In this document: one piece after another, positions 1 through 5,742 of the stretch
Layout: each line of letters begins with the position of its first letter
Position numbering within the stretch: position 1 is the first letter of the stretch
Assembly: GCA_020355145.1 (NCBI GenBank)
Contig: CP070660.1
Location: 1,664,285 to 1,670,730, forward strand
Direction of reading: 5' to 3'
Length of the DNA: 6,446 bases
Source of the DNA: Deltaproteobacteria bacterium
Lineage (GTDB): Bacteria; Desulfobacterota; DSM-4660; Desulfatiglandales; B25-G16
Notes under the pieces: model-generated
Told to the model about the DNA's origin: nothing
The model's database searches: none
Seen by the model: the letters and a program-made list of their open reading frames with translations, nothing else
Position numbers and translations under genes: made by a program

Positions 1-140
1 TGTCATAATATTATTGAGGCTATATCTCTCTTCACCTTCTAGATTCAGCCCCAGGCCATCGGTCAAATTCCGAACTTCTTAGTTACTGGCATCTGCACAG
101 GGAAAAACCCCGAAATGGTGACACTTGTGGTGACAGTAAC

Positions 141-174
141 AAAAAAGGGATTACGAGTGATACCGTAACCCCTT
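141..174 (-). terminator. Intrinsic terminator after tRNA-Val
   Basis: On the minus strand GGGGTTACG (164-172) pairs with CGTAATCCC (147-155) over nine base pairs with one G.U wobble. The stem extends by two A-T pairs (173-174 with 145-146), has an eight-base loop (156-163) and is followed by a run of six T. It lies nine bases beyond the tRNA-Val CCA end. It probably ends the transcript carrying miaA, the lipoprotein gene, the FlgT-like gene, pgsA and tRNA-Val. The plus-strand side lacks a comparable T-run, so I read it as one-directional. Confidence 0.85.
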
Positions 175-183
175 GATTTTACA

Positions 184-258
184 TGGTAGGCACGACGGGA
201 TTTGAACCCGTGACCTCTACCGTGTCAAGGTAGCGCTCTCCCCCTGAGCTACGCGCCT
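184..258 (-). tRNA. tRNA-Val (anticodon GAC)
   Basis: A complete cloverleaf can be drawn by hand. The acceptor AGGCGCG pairs with CGTGCCT (one G.U), the D-arm is GCTC/GAGC, the anticodon stem CTACC/GGTAG holds loop TTGACAC, and the T-arm ACGGG/CCCGT carries TTCAAAT. Loop positions 34-36 read GAC, which decodes GUC (valine). The 3' CCA is encoded (184-186). The gene lies 36 nt after the pgsA stop on the same strand and ahead of a strong terminator, so it is probably cotranscribed with pgsA and released by processing. Position 36 is C and positions 38-40 hold no U, so this tRNA is not an expected substrate of the MiaA or TruA encoded nearby. Confidence 0.96.
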
Positions 259-261
259 ATT

Positions 262-285
262 AGGGGACTATCTATCAATTCCCCT
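262..285 (-). other. Hairpin between pgsA and tRNA-Val
   Basis: AGGGGA (262-267) and TCCCCT (280-285) are perfectly complementary and enclose a 12-base loop. The stem fills most of the 36-nt spacer between the pgsA stop codon and the 5' end of tRNA-Val. There is no T-run after it in the minus direction, so it does not look like a terminator. It could protect the pgsA mRNA 3' end or mark the tRNA 5' processing site. That role is inferred. Confidence 0.35.
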
Positions 286-294
286 GTTGTTATG

Positions 295-840
295 TCAAGT
301 AAAATTACTATTCACGCCCTGACTTAAAATGATCAATCCGCTTCTAATATATTGAAGTCCTGAAGCTATGGTAAATATGGCCGCCAGCCAGAAAGGGTAC
401 ATTCCAAGAAATGTTATATCTATATAGTCATTTGATAATACGACTATAATGGTGGCTACCTGTATACATGTGGTTGCCTTACTCAAGAGCGAGGGGTTAA
501 TCTTCACTGGATAGTCGTTTAGGTAAAGCACCAGAACCCCGAGCAGGATAATGACATCCCTGCTTATAGTTAAGACAGCCAGCCAAGATGGGATCATCTT
601 GAATATAGCCAATATTATAAAGGCACTCATAAGGAGGATCTTGTCGGCCAAGGGATCAAGATGGGCCCCCAGATTACTCTTCTGATGGAAAACCTTGGCT
701 ATAAAGCCATCCAGGGCATCACTGACACTGGCAATAAGAAAAATAACTAGAGAGGCTGAGGTCCTATTATTGATCATGTATATTATAAAGATCGGGACAA
801 GTATAATCCTTAGGATGGTAATCAGATTGGGAACAGTCAT
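295..840 (-). CDS. pgsA: CDP-diacylglycerol-glycerol-3-phosphate 3-phosphatidyltransferase (PgsA)
   Basis: The enzyme joins CDP-diacylglycerol and sn-glycerol 3-phosphate into phosphatidylglycerol phosphate, the committed step to phosphatidylglycerol and cardiolipin, in the inner membrane. The 181 residues match the usual length of the family. The N-terminus MTVPNLITILRI is typical. The CDP-alcohol phosphotransferase signature is present, with D41, D44, G45, A48, G58, D62 and D66 at the canonical spacing; D62 would be the catalytic base and the other Asp residues bind metal. The usual Arg after A48 is Lys (K49), a conservative change. Further family marks are SRDVII (93-98) and PSLLSK (116-121), and several hydrophobic helices are visible. 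ATG overlaps the upstream gene's TGA as ATGA and no strong ribosome site is seen, so translational coupling is likely. It is followed by tRNA-Val. Confidence 0.93.
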   Translation of the reverse strand: MTVPNLITILRIILVPIFIIYMINNRTSASLVIFLIASVSDALDGFIAKVFHQKSNLGAHLDPLADKILLMSAFIILAIFKMIPSWLAVLTISRDVIILLGVLVLYLNDYPVKINPSLLSKATTCIQVATIIVVLSNDYIDITFLGMYPFWLAAIFTIASGLQYIRSGLIILSQGVNSNFT

Positions 841-2039
841 CTTATAACCAGTGTAAATCCTTGATCACTTAACTCATTAATCTCAAAGGAAAGAGGTCTT
901 TTGGGATGGTTTATTACCTTCTCGGCCAATCCCTTTGAATCTCCCTTCACCTCCACAGATACCTTTACTAAGTCCCTCTTTAGACTTCTTTCTAATACCG
1001 ATTTTATCTGAGGAAAATTCTTCCTGAAAAATTCCTTAAAACGGAGAAACTCGCTATAGCTTTTAAGGCCCTTTATCTTTATAATAATCTGATTAATGGC
1101 CTTTTCAGCAGGTTTAAAGGCATCGATCATATGGGAGGTCATGGTATTGGCCCAACTATTAATAGCTAACCCTATCGCACTTGAATCACCTATATCATTA
1201 CCCTCCAATACCCCTTCCCTGTATCCCTGAACAATTATCTTCCCGTCCATGACCTTTATAGCCCTTAAAAATACCGATGCCCTTGATGCCCCATATAGAT
1301 TCGCCTCTCCGGTTACTACCACCTGGGCAGACAAGAGTTTACCCCATTCGACTGCTTCCTCATTGCCCAAGGTTGCATTTAGCATACCCTCATCGTGGCC
1401 TTCCTCAGGAGGGAAAAAAGACCTGCTGATAACCCTGAAGCCCTTGTCTTCAAATATCCGGCTGAGAGATAGCTCTGTCCGGGTAAGTGGTATCTGACGA
1501 GAAGGATCACCCCACCAATAGTCAGCAGGAAGTCCTTCCTTCTTCTCTGAAACCAGGAAAAGGATAGCAATCGGGATACTATCAATCTCAGACAATCCCA
1601 TCGTTTCGAGTTGCTGCTCTAATACAGCCTCATTTACCCGAACCTTCATCAATACCTTAACATAGGTATCGGTCCTGACCTCAGAGATTATTTGATAATC
1701 CTGTATTTGCTCCTTTGCCCTTGATAGGATCTCTTCATCCACTCTTTGAAAATTATTGGCCATACCCTGGTACCCCAGTCTTTGGATAAGATATTCCTCG
1801 ATGGCCTCCAGACAGCCCTGGGATATGGCCTCATCTCGAGCAAGGGCGATATCTTCCTTAACAATTATACCCGTTCCTGTCACTATTCTCTCACCGGTGT
1901 CCTTTATCTCCTGAGCCAAAGAGGCCTTTGTAAGGAGATTTATACCCAGAGACAGAAAAAGCAAAAAAAGACAGACGGGAAAAAAACAGGGGAGCCTATC
2001 ACTCCCCCTCTTATCTTTCAGATCTCTAATCCGATTCAT
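837..2039 (-). CDS. Exported protein with FlgT/LPP20-like N-terminal domain, function unknown
   Basis: This is a 400-residue exported protein that I cannot name. A charged N-terminus (1-16) is followed by a hydrophobic segment (about 18-36) and a plausible signal peptidase I site ASLA|QE after residue 42. Residues about 45-145 have the pattern of the FlgT N-terminal / LPP20-like fold: a GxGxxxVxxxxxxxARxEA stretch (55-71), a helix, then DEEILSRAKEQIQDYQIISE and the strand VKVLMKVRVN. The middle part (about 155-310) has an alternating strand/helix pattern with AQVVVTGEA (238-246), like the TolB-type second domain of FlgT. The last 90 residues form another small alpha/beta domain. FlgT belongs to the flagellar H-ring in Vibrio, but no flagellar genes occur here, so that role is not assumed. 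GAGG lies seven bases before the ATG. The gene follows the SLH lipoprotein by 22 nt and overlaps pgsA by 4 bp. Confidence 0.72.
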   Translation of the reverse strand: MNRIRDLKDKRGSDRLPCFFPVCLFLLFLSLGINLLTKASLAQEIKDTGERIVTGTGIIVKEDIALARDEAISQGCLEAIEEYLIQRLGYQGMANNFQRVDEEILSRAKEQIQDYQIISEVRTDTYVKVLMKVRVNEAVLEQQLETMGLSEIDSIPIAILFLVSEKKEGLPADYWWGDPSRQIPLTRTELSLSRIFEDKGFRVISRSFFPPEEGHDEGMLNATLGNEEAVEWGKLLSAQVVVTGEANLYGASRASVFLRAIKVMDGKIIVQGYREGVLEGNDIGDSSAIGLAINSWANTMTSHMIDAFKPAEKAINQIIIKIKGLKSYSEFLRFKEFFRKNFPQIKSVLERSLKRDLVKVSVEVKGDSKGLAEKVINHPKRPLSFEINELSDQGFTLVIR

Positions 2040-2061
2040 AAGATAGCCTCAAACAAGGTCC

Positions 2062-3189
2062 TTAAAATATCTTTAGATCTTCCTTAAGTCTTCTTATGGC
2101 TAATAATGCGTCTGCGCCAGAAACACTACCCCTGGGATCGAAGATATCCTGTCTGATATCCATTTTGGGCTCGATAATACCCTTTGTGGTGCAAACCATG
2201 ATCGCATTAAAGTATGGAATATCATTCCTGACATCGACAAATGGAGAGACATTCCCTATATATTTGGTAGCTAAAGAGGTATCATTGGTAATAGTGCTGA
2301 TAACATCTGCAATCATCGTGGCATAACTTGCCCTGGTAATGAATTCATTCGGGGCAAAGGTCCCATCCGGAAAAGCCCCTAAGCCTTTTATTCCCAAGCC
2401 AATCACTGTCCGAACATCGGTCCTTAGCGGATGATCCTGCACATCCACTGGAATTGGTATTTCGTCAAGTTTTTCCGGCCTGAATCTTCTATAGATCGTA
2501 TCCAGCTTCAGTTCCCGAATAAAGAGGGCAGCAACATCAATCCTTTTAACCTTTTTTAGAAGGGCCAGCTTTTTCCCGATCGGGCTCCCTGGCATAGCCA
2601 TGTGTAATTTTCTAACCAGCTTGAGTTGGTGATCTGCCTTGTCTGTGAATGTTTGGTTGATCTCCAGAGCCCTTTTAAACTCATCTGCAGCATCGCTAAA
2701 TCTATAGGCCTCCTTATAGGCTAAGCCCATATAGAAATATGGGTCGGGCATATCCTTGAGCGTCATTACGGCCCTTTTAAAGTTTCTCTCCACATCCCCC
2801 AGCCAGTCTTTTTCCTTCTTCTGAGTATACAGGCGCATCAATCCCACATAGGTCAATGCCTCTTCCTCCTTGCTCCGGGCCAACCTCTTTGCCTGGTACA
2901 TGTTATCAAAGGCAGAGCTGAAGTCCCCCTTATAACCCAAAACCAGGCCTAATCCCATATAGGCCGGAGAATATCTGTGATCAAGTTCTATAGCCATGCG
3001 AAATTCCCTTTCTGCATCAAATATCTTACCATTTTCCAGCAATCTCATACCGCTATAAACATGGTGTTCGGGGGTACCTAGAATGCTTACCGGTGGTCTT
3101 ACCTTGGGGGCACACCCTCCGATTATCAAGATAAAGGAAATAAAGGCCAAAAAGCAAAAAAAGGTAAAACTATAATCAAAATGCTTCAT
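2062..3189 (-). CDS. TPR lipoprotein with two C-terminal SLH repeats
   Basis: The chosen start gives 375 residues. An upstream in-frame ATG at 3207 is rejected because the ribosome site AGGAGGT lies inside that extension, seven bases before the ATG at 3189. The protein opens with a hydrophobic signal ending in IIGG|C, so Cys26 is the likely lipidated residue of an exported, membrane-anchored lipoprotein. TPR-type helix pairs follow at about 40-74, 75-108 and 149-181, the last (PYFYMGLAYKEAYRFSDAADEFKRAL, in part) being the clearest. A linker leads to an SLH repeat at about 248-297 with GAFPDGTF and ITRAS, and a more diverged one at about 317-369 beginning FVDV. SLH domains usually bind cell-wall polymers; here ITRAE is changed to ITRAS. 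An envelope scaffold that ties a membrane to the wall and recruits partners through TPRs is inferred. The exact function is unknown. Confidence 0.85.
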   Translation of the reverse strand: MKHFDYSFTFFCFLAFISFILIIGGCAPKVRPPVSILGTPEHHVYSGMRLLENGKIFDAEREFRMAIELDHRYSPAYMGLGLVLGYKGDFSSAFDNMYQAKRLARSKEEEALTYVGLMRLYTQKKEKDWLGDVERNFKRAVMTLKDMPDPYFYMGLAYKEAYRFSDAADEFKRALEINQTFTDKADHQLKLVRKLHMAMPGSPIGKKLALLKKVKRIDVAALFIRELKLDTIYRRFRPEKLDEIPIPVDVQDHPLRTDVRTVIGLGIKGLGAFPDGTFAPNEFITRASYATMIADVISTITNDTSLATKYIGNVSPFVDVRNDIPYFNAIMVCTTKGIIEPKMDIRQDIFDPRGSVSGADALLAIRRLKEDLKIF

Positions 3190-3196
3190 GGCATCA

Positions 3197-3203
3197 ACCT
3201 CCT
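3197..3203 (-). promoter_or_regulatory. Ribosome binding site deciding the lipoprotein start
   Basis: The minus strand reads AGGAGGT, a near-perfect Shine-Dalgarno sequence, seven bases before the ATG at 3189-3187. It lies within the six extra codons that would be added by the ATG at 3207, which has no ribosome site of its own. This supports the shorter protein, whose signal sequence then starts MKHF. Confidence 0.85.
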
Positions 3204-3248
3204 GCATGGAATAAGTCTCTATATTGCTTCACTCTAGATAAAAAAACT

Positions 3249-4184
3249 TCAAAGGTCAAGCCTATCCATAAATGCCATGGCTTTATTAATTATGCCTGGC
3301 TTATAGGCCGGATCCACCCAGATTATTTCCGGATCAGCCCTAAACCATGTAATCTGTCTCTTTGCATACCGCCTCGTATCCCGCTGCATGAGCCTGGTCG
3401 CCTCATCAATGTCCCATGTACCCTCGAGATACCCTACGATATGCCTGTAACCAATAGCCTTCATCGGCTTGAGATCAGGACTATATCCCTTCTTAAGAAG
3501 TCCTTCAACCTCATTAACGAAACCCGAGTCAATCATAGACATGGTCCGTCTGTTGATCCTGCTGTAAAGAACCTGCCTGTCAATGTTGAGGCCAAGATTT
3601 AGCGCCAGAAATCTCCTATCAGAAAACCCATGGCTCCCGGCAAGCTCTGAAAATGGGCATCCGGTGAGATGAATTACCTCTAATGCCCTTATAATTCTGA
3701 CCTTATCCATTGGGTGTATACTATCTGCCGCCTTGCTATCAAGTTTTGATAATCTTTGATAAAGAAAGGATGGACCCCTCTTCTCACATTCCTCCCATAA
3801 GCCCTTCCTTAATTCTGGCTTAGATGGGGGACACTCAAAAAGCCCTCGCAAAAGGGCCTTAACATAAAGCCCCGTCCCACCAACCACGATAATAGGTATC
3901 TTTTTTACATGGAGATCCTGGATTATTGGAAGGGCATAAGAGCTGAATAGGGCGGCATTAAATTCCCGATCAGGATTAACGATATCTATAAGGTGATGGG
4001 GGATCCCTTTCCGCTCAGACATGGGAAGCTTGGCTGTGCCTATATCCATCCCCCTATAAACCTGCATGGAATCTGCATTAATTATCTCCCCGCCCAACAA
4101 TTCGGCTAGTGCAACAGCCAACACACTCTTTCCTGAACAGGTCGGCCCGCTTATAATAACTAATTTTGGGAGATCCTCTGCCAT
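3249..4184 (-). CDS. miaA: tRNA dimethylallyltransferase (MiaA)
   Basis: MiaA transfers a dimethylallyl group from dimethylallyl diphosphate to N6 of A37 in tRNAs reading codons that begin with U. This is the first step to ms2i6A, in the cytoplasm. The 311 residues match the family length. The P-loop GPTCSGKS is at 13-20; NADSMQVYRGMDIGTAK (36-52) carries the catalytic Asp (D38) and the substrate-binding segment; PHHLID is at 62-67; VGGTGLYVKALLRG starts at 101; and the C-terminal RRYAKRQITWFR is the usual tRNA-contact motif. No key residue seems missing. The only plausible start is ATG at 4184, yet no clear Shine-Dalgarno sequence precedes it. The gene probably followed truA closely before the 286-bp insertion now between them. 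The lipoprotein gene starts 59 nt downstream. Confidence 0.97.
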   Translation of the reverse strand: MAEDLPKLVIISGPTCSGKSVLAVALAELLGGEIINADSMQVYRGMDIGTAKLPMSERKGIPHHLIDIVNPDREFNAALFSSYALPIIQDLHVKKIPIIVVGGTGLYVKALLRGLFECPPSKPELRKGLWEECEKRGPSFLYQRLSKLDSKAADSIHPMDKVRIIRALEVIHLTGCPFSELAGSHGFSDRRFLALNLGLNIDRQVLYSRINRRTMSMIDSGFVNEVEGLLKKGYSPDLKPMKAIGYRHIVGYLEGTWDIDEATRLMQRDTRRYAKRQITWFRADPEIIWVDPAYKPGIINKAMAFMDRLDL

Positions 4185-4208
4185 TGGTTAGTTGTCAACG
4201 GTGAATAC

Positions 4209-4212
4209 TCAA
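4209..4212. repeat. Target site duplication, miaA side (TCAA)
   Basis: TCAA directly abuts the outer edge of the left terminal inverted repeat and recurs in the same orientation abutting the right one (4499-4502). Four identical bases at exactly both borders is what a cut-and-paste element with a 4-bp staggered cut leaves. Four bases could match by chance, but together with the perfect terminal repeats they support an insertion. Confidence 0.7.
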
Positions 4213-4227
4213 CAGGCTGTTGCCCAA
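4213..4227 (+). repeat. Left terminal inverted repeat of the 286-bp element
   Basis: CAGGCTGTTGCCCAA is the exact reverse complement of 4484-4498. Pairing can extend one base outward (4212 with 4499), but that base belongs to the TCAA duplication. Just inside the repeats the two ends no longer match, so the symmetry is confined to the termini, as expected for transposase-bound ends. Confidence 0.85.
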
Positions 4228-4311
4228 ATCCTCTCGCCATACCTTTGAGGGTGATGCTGCCTTTTCTGAAGTGACTGGTGGGAGGGCGCTGTGTTTTCGC
4301 GACTTATAAGT

Positions 4312-4406
4312 GGGGGAAACCGCAGGTCCCGCTTGCGGGACAATGCGGAGGGGGCAAGAATCCCCCCCAGATAAGCCGTAGAAAAGACCAGGCCGGGAGC
4401 CTCGGT
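4312..4406 (+). ncRNA. Candidate structured RNA core inside the insertion
   Basis: Three successive stem-loops can be drawn on the plus strand. First, CCGCA (4320-4324) pairs with TGCGG (4344-4348), enclosing GTCCCG/CGGGAC with a CUUG tetraloop (4326-4341) and an asymmetric internal loop of G against AA. Second, GGGGG (4350-4354) pairs with CCCCC (4362-4366) around CAAGAAT. Third, ACC-AGGC (4387-4393) pairs with GCCT-C-GGT (4399-4406) around CGGGA with one bulged C. A 10-bp palindrome ACTTATAAGT (4302-4311) lies just before. Purine-rich linkers such as GAAA and AAAAG separate the stems. This layout resembles a folded functional RNA, for example one tied to a mobile-element nuclease, but no known family could be assigned. 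The complementary strand folds similarly, so the strand is a preference only. Confidence 0.35.
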
Positions 4407-4483
4407 ACTAAAGAAAAGGCAGAATCATCCTTAGCCCTAATCAAGCTAGCAGACTTGAAGCAACCCTATTGTGTAAATTGTAG

Positions 4484-4498
4484 TTGGGCAACAGCCTG
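4484..4498 (-). repeat. Right terminal inverted repeat of the 286-bp element
   Basis: TTGGGCAACAGCCTG is the perfect inverted copy of 4213-4227. Its outer edge touches the TCAA copy that contains the truA stop codon. Confidence 0.85.
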
Positions 4499-4502
4499 TC
4501 AA
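4499..4502. repeat. Target site duplication, truA side (TCAA)
   Basis: This TCAA copy contains the complement of the truA TGA stop codon (4499-4501). The insertion therefore landed exactly at the stop codon and regenerated it through duplication, leaving the protein sequence unchanged. Confidence 0.7.
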
Positions 4503-5239
4503 TATCTGACATCCTTCAAATAGAGTCCACCTGGTGGTGCCTTGGCCCCTGGATGGTGCCGGTTTTTTGGCTCCAATATCTCACCAAAACTGGCGGTACT
4601 GATCTCCCCTAGGCCTACCTTAACAATTGTCCCCATGATATTTCTGACCATATGCCTTAAGAAGCCATTTGCCTCAAAATTAAAGATCAAGAGGTTACCT
4701 TTCTGGGTGTTAAGCTTTGCCTGAATCATGTTTCTTACTGGATCAATCTTCCTATCTCCAGCAGATGAAAAACAAGAAAAATCATGAGCCCCCTTAATAA
4801 TCTCCAGGCATTCCTCCATGGCCCGCAAATCAACTGACCGGGATATATGCCAGGCATAATGTCTAAGAAAGGGGGATTGTAGTTTATCAGTATAAATCCT
4901 GTATTCATAAACCTTGCTCTTGGCATCATACCTGGCATGAAAATCAAGAGGCACATATTCTGCCCCTTTGATAATGATATTATCGGGAAGAAGGGAATTA
5001 AGCGCCTTTAAGAAGATAGGAGGGGTTATAGTAGAAGAGACTCTGAAATTTGCTACTTGATACAGCGCATGAACACCGGCATCTGTCCTTCCAGCGCCAA
5101 TAAGTGAAACAGGTTTCCCTACCATGATCCCTATTTTCTCCTCGATAGTACCCTGTATGGTAGGTCTATTAATCTGGCGCTGCCATCCAAAATAGCCGGT
5201 CCCATCATAGGCAATAATCAATCTTATGTTTTTTTTCAT
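4499..5239 (-). CDS. truA: tRNA pseudouridine(38-40) synthase (TruA)
   Basis: TruA isomerises U38, U39 and U40 in the anticodon stem-loop of many tRNAs to pseudouridine, in the cytoplasm. The 246 residues match the family. AYDGTGYFGWQRQ opens the fold; GAGRTDAGVHA carries the catalytic Asp (D53); KVYEYRIY contains the conserved stacking Tyr (Y111); FLRHMVRNIMG (193-203) is the other diagnostic motif; and the end PPGGLYLKDVRY is typical. GGAAG lies nine bases before the ATG. The gene is separated from rpsI by a strong terminator, and I found no convincing promoter in the roughly 50 nt after it, so expression may rely on read-through or a weak promoter. The stop codon touches the right end of the 286-bp insertion. 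Truncation is not apparent. Confidence 0.97.
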   Translation of the reverse strand: MKKNIRLIIAYDGTGYFGWQRQINRPTIQGTIEEKIGIMVGKPVSLIGAGRTDAGVHALYQVANFRVSSTITPPIFLKALNSLLPDNIIIKGAEYVPLDFHARYDAKSKVYEYRIYTDKLQSPFLRHYAWHISRSVDLRAMEECLEIIKGAHDFSCFSSAGDRKIDPVRNMIQAKLNTQKGNLLIFNFEANGFLRHMVRNIMGTIVKVGLGEISTASFGEILEPKNRHHPGAKAPPGGLYLKDVRY

Positions 5240-5292
5240 CTCTACTGTCTTCCACGAACTATTTCCCGGGATTCAATGGACCTTGCCTATAT

Positions 5293-5321
5293 AAAAAAAG
5301 GGAAGGCGAATAACCTTCCCT
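5293..5321 (-). terminator. Intrinsic terminator of the rplM-rpsI operon
   Basis: The minus strand forms AGGGAAGG / CCTTCCCT, a perfect eight-base-pair stem with a seven-base loop (5307-5313), followed by seven T. It starts 28 bases past the rpsI stop codon and ends before truA, separating the ribosomal protein operon from the tRNA-modification genes. Confidence 0.92.
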
Positions 5322-5349
5322 CTCTAACATAACTATCAGGATATCTTTA

Positions 5350-5742
5350 CTACCTCTTTGAATACTGAAATCTTGCCCTGGCAGAGCGCAGTCCATACTT
5401 TTTGCGTTCCTTTATCCTGGGGTCCCTGGTAAGAAAACCTCCCTTTTTTAAGGGCTCCCTGAATTCCGGGCTTATCTTTAGAAGGGCCCGGCTTATGCCA
5501 TGCTTAATGGCCCCAACCTGACCGGAATATCCTCCTCCTTTAACATTAACCGTAATATCATATCTGCCCGTGGTGTTTGTAAGCTCAAGGGGCTGAACAA
5601 CAATCATCCTGGCTGTCTCAGTGGCGAGATACTCATCTATTAGTCTCTTGTTTACAATGATCTTTCCATCACCCAGCTTCATCCAGACCCTTGCTATTGA
5701 AGTCTTTCTTTTACCTGTAGCGTAATACCTTTCTTCTGCCAT
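5350..5742 (-). CDS. rpsI: 30S ribosomal protein S9 (uS9)
   Basis: S9 is part of the small-subunit head, and its C-terminal tail reaches the P-site tRNA anticodon region. The 130-residue length and sequence fit: YYATGKRKTSIARVW near the start, VKGGGYSGQVGAIKHGISRAL in the middle (in part) and the basic end terminating in YSKR, the conserved SKR tail. The ATG immediately follows the TAA of rplM with no intervening base, and GGAG at the end of rplM provides the ribosome site, so the two are likely translated in tandem. The stop is TAG. The operon ends at the hairpin just downstream. Confidence 0.98.
   Translation of the reverse strand: MAEERYYATGKRKTSIARVWMKLGDGKIIVNKRLIDEYLATETARMIVVQPLELTNTTGRYDITVNVKGGGYSGQVGAIKHGISRALLKISPEFREPLKKGGFLTRDPRIKERKKYGLRSARARFQYSKR

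Larger units (their letters stand above)
4213..4498. mobile_element. MITE-like non-autonomous insertion, 286 bp
   Basis: Perfect 15-bp terminal inverted repeats (CAGGCTGTTGCCCAA and its complement) bound a 286-bp segment flanked by direct repeats TCAA. There is no transposase: the only open frame of note reads through the right repeat into antisense truA and resembles no protein I know. The interior is richer in G and C than the genes around it and holds a series of stem-loops. Removing the element and one TCAA leaves the truA stop followed by 24 nt and the miaA ATG, an ordinary operon gap. It would be mobilised by a DDE-type transposase encoded elsewhere in the genome. The IS family cannot be decided from this window. 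The insertion now adds a structured segment to any truA-miaA transcript. Confidence 0.78.

Noticed and set aside
262..285. Hairpin before tRNA-Val considered as a pgsA terminator
   Set aside because: No T-run follows the stem in the minus direction and the tRNA begins directly after it.
1249..1497. Open frame on the plus strand opposite the FlgT-like gene
   Set aside because: It lies wholly within a coding gene with signal peptide and domain pattern on the other strand, with no sign of independent function.
3190..3207. Longer N-terminus for the lipoprotein from the ATG at 3207
   Set aside because: It contains the strong ribosome site that serves the ATG at 3189 and places charged residues ahead of the signal sequence.
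4213..4498. Group II intron or known riboswitch inside truA-miaA gap
   Set aside because: No intron-type ends, domain V or riboswitch core could be recognised, and the perfect inverted ends with a target duplication fit a DDE-type element better.
4278..4523. An 81-codon open frame on the plus strand across the insertion core
   Set aside because: It crosses the right terminal repeat and ends in antisense truA, has no recognisable domain and no good ribosome site; its openness follows from the GC-rich hairpins.
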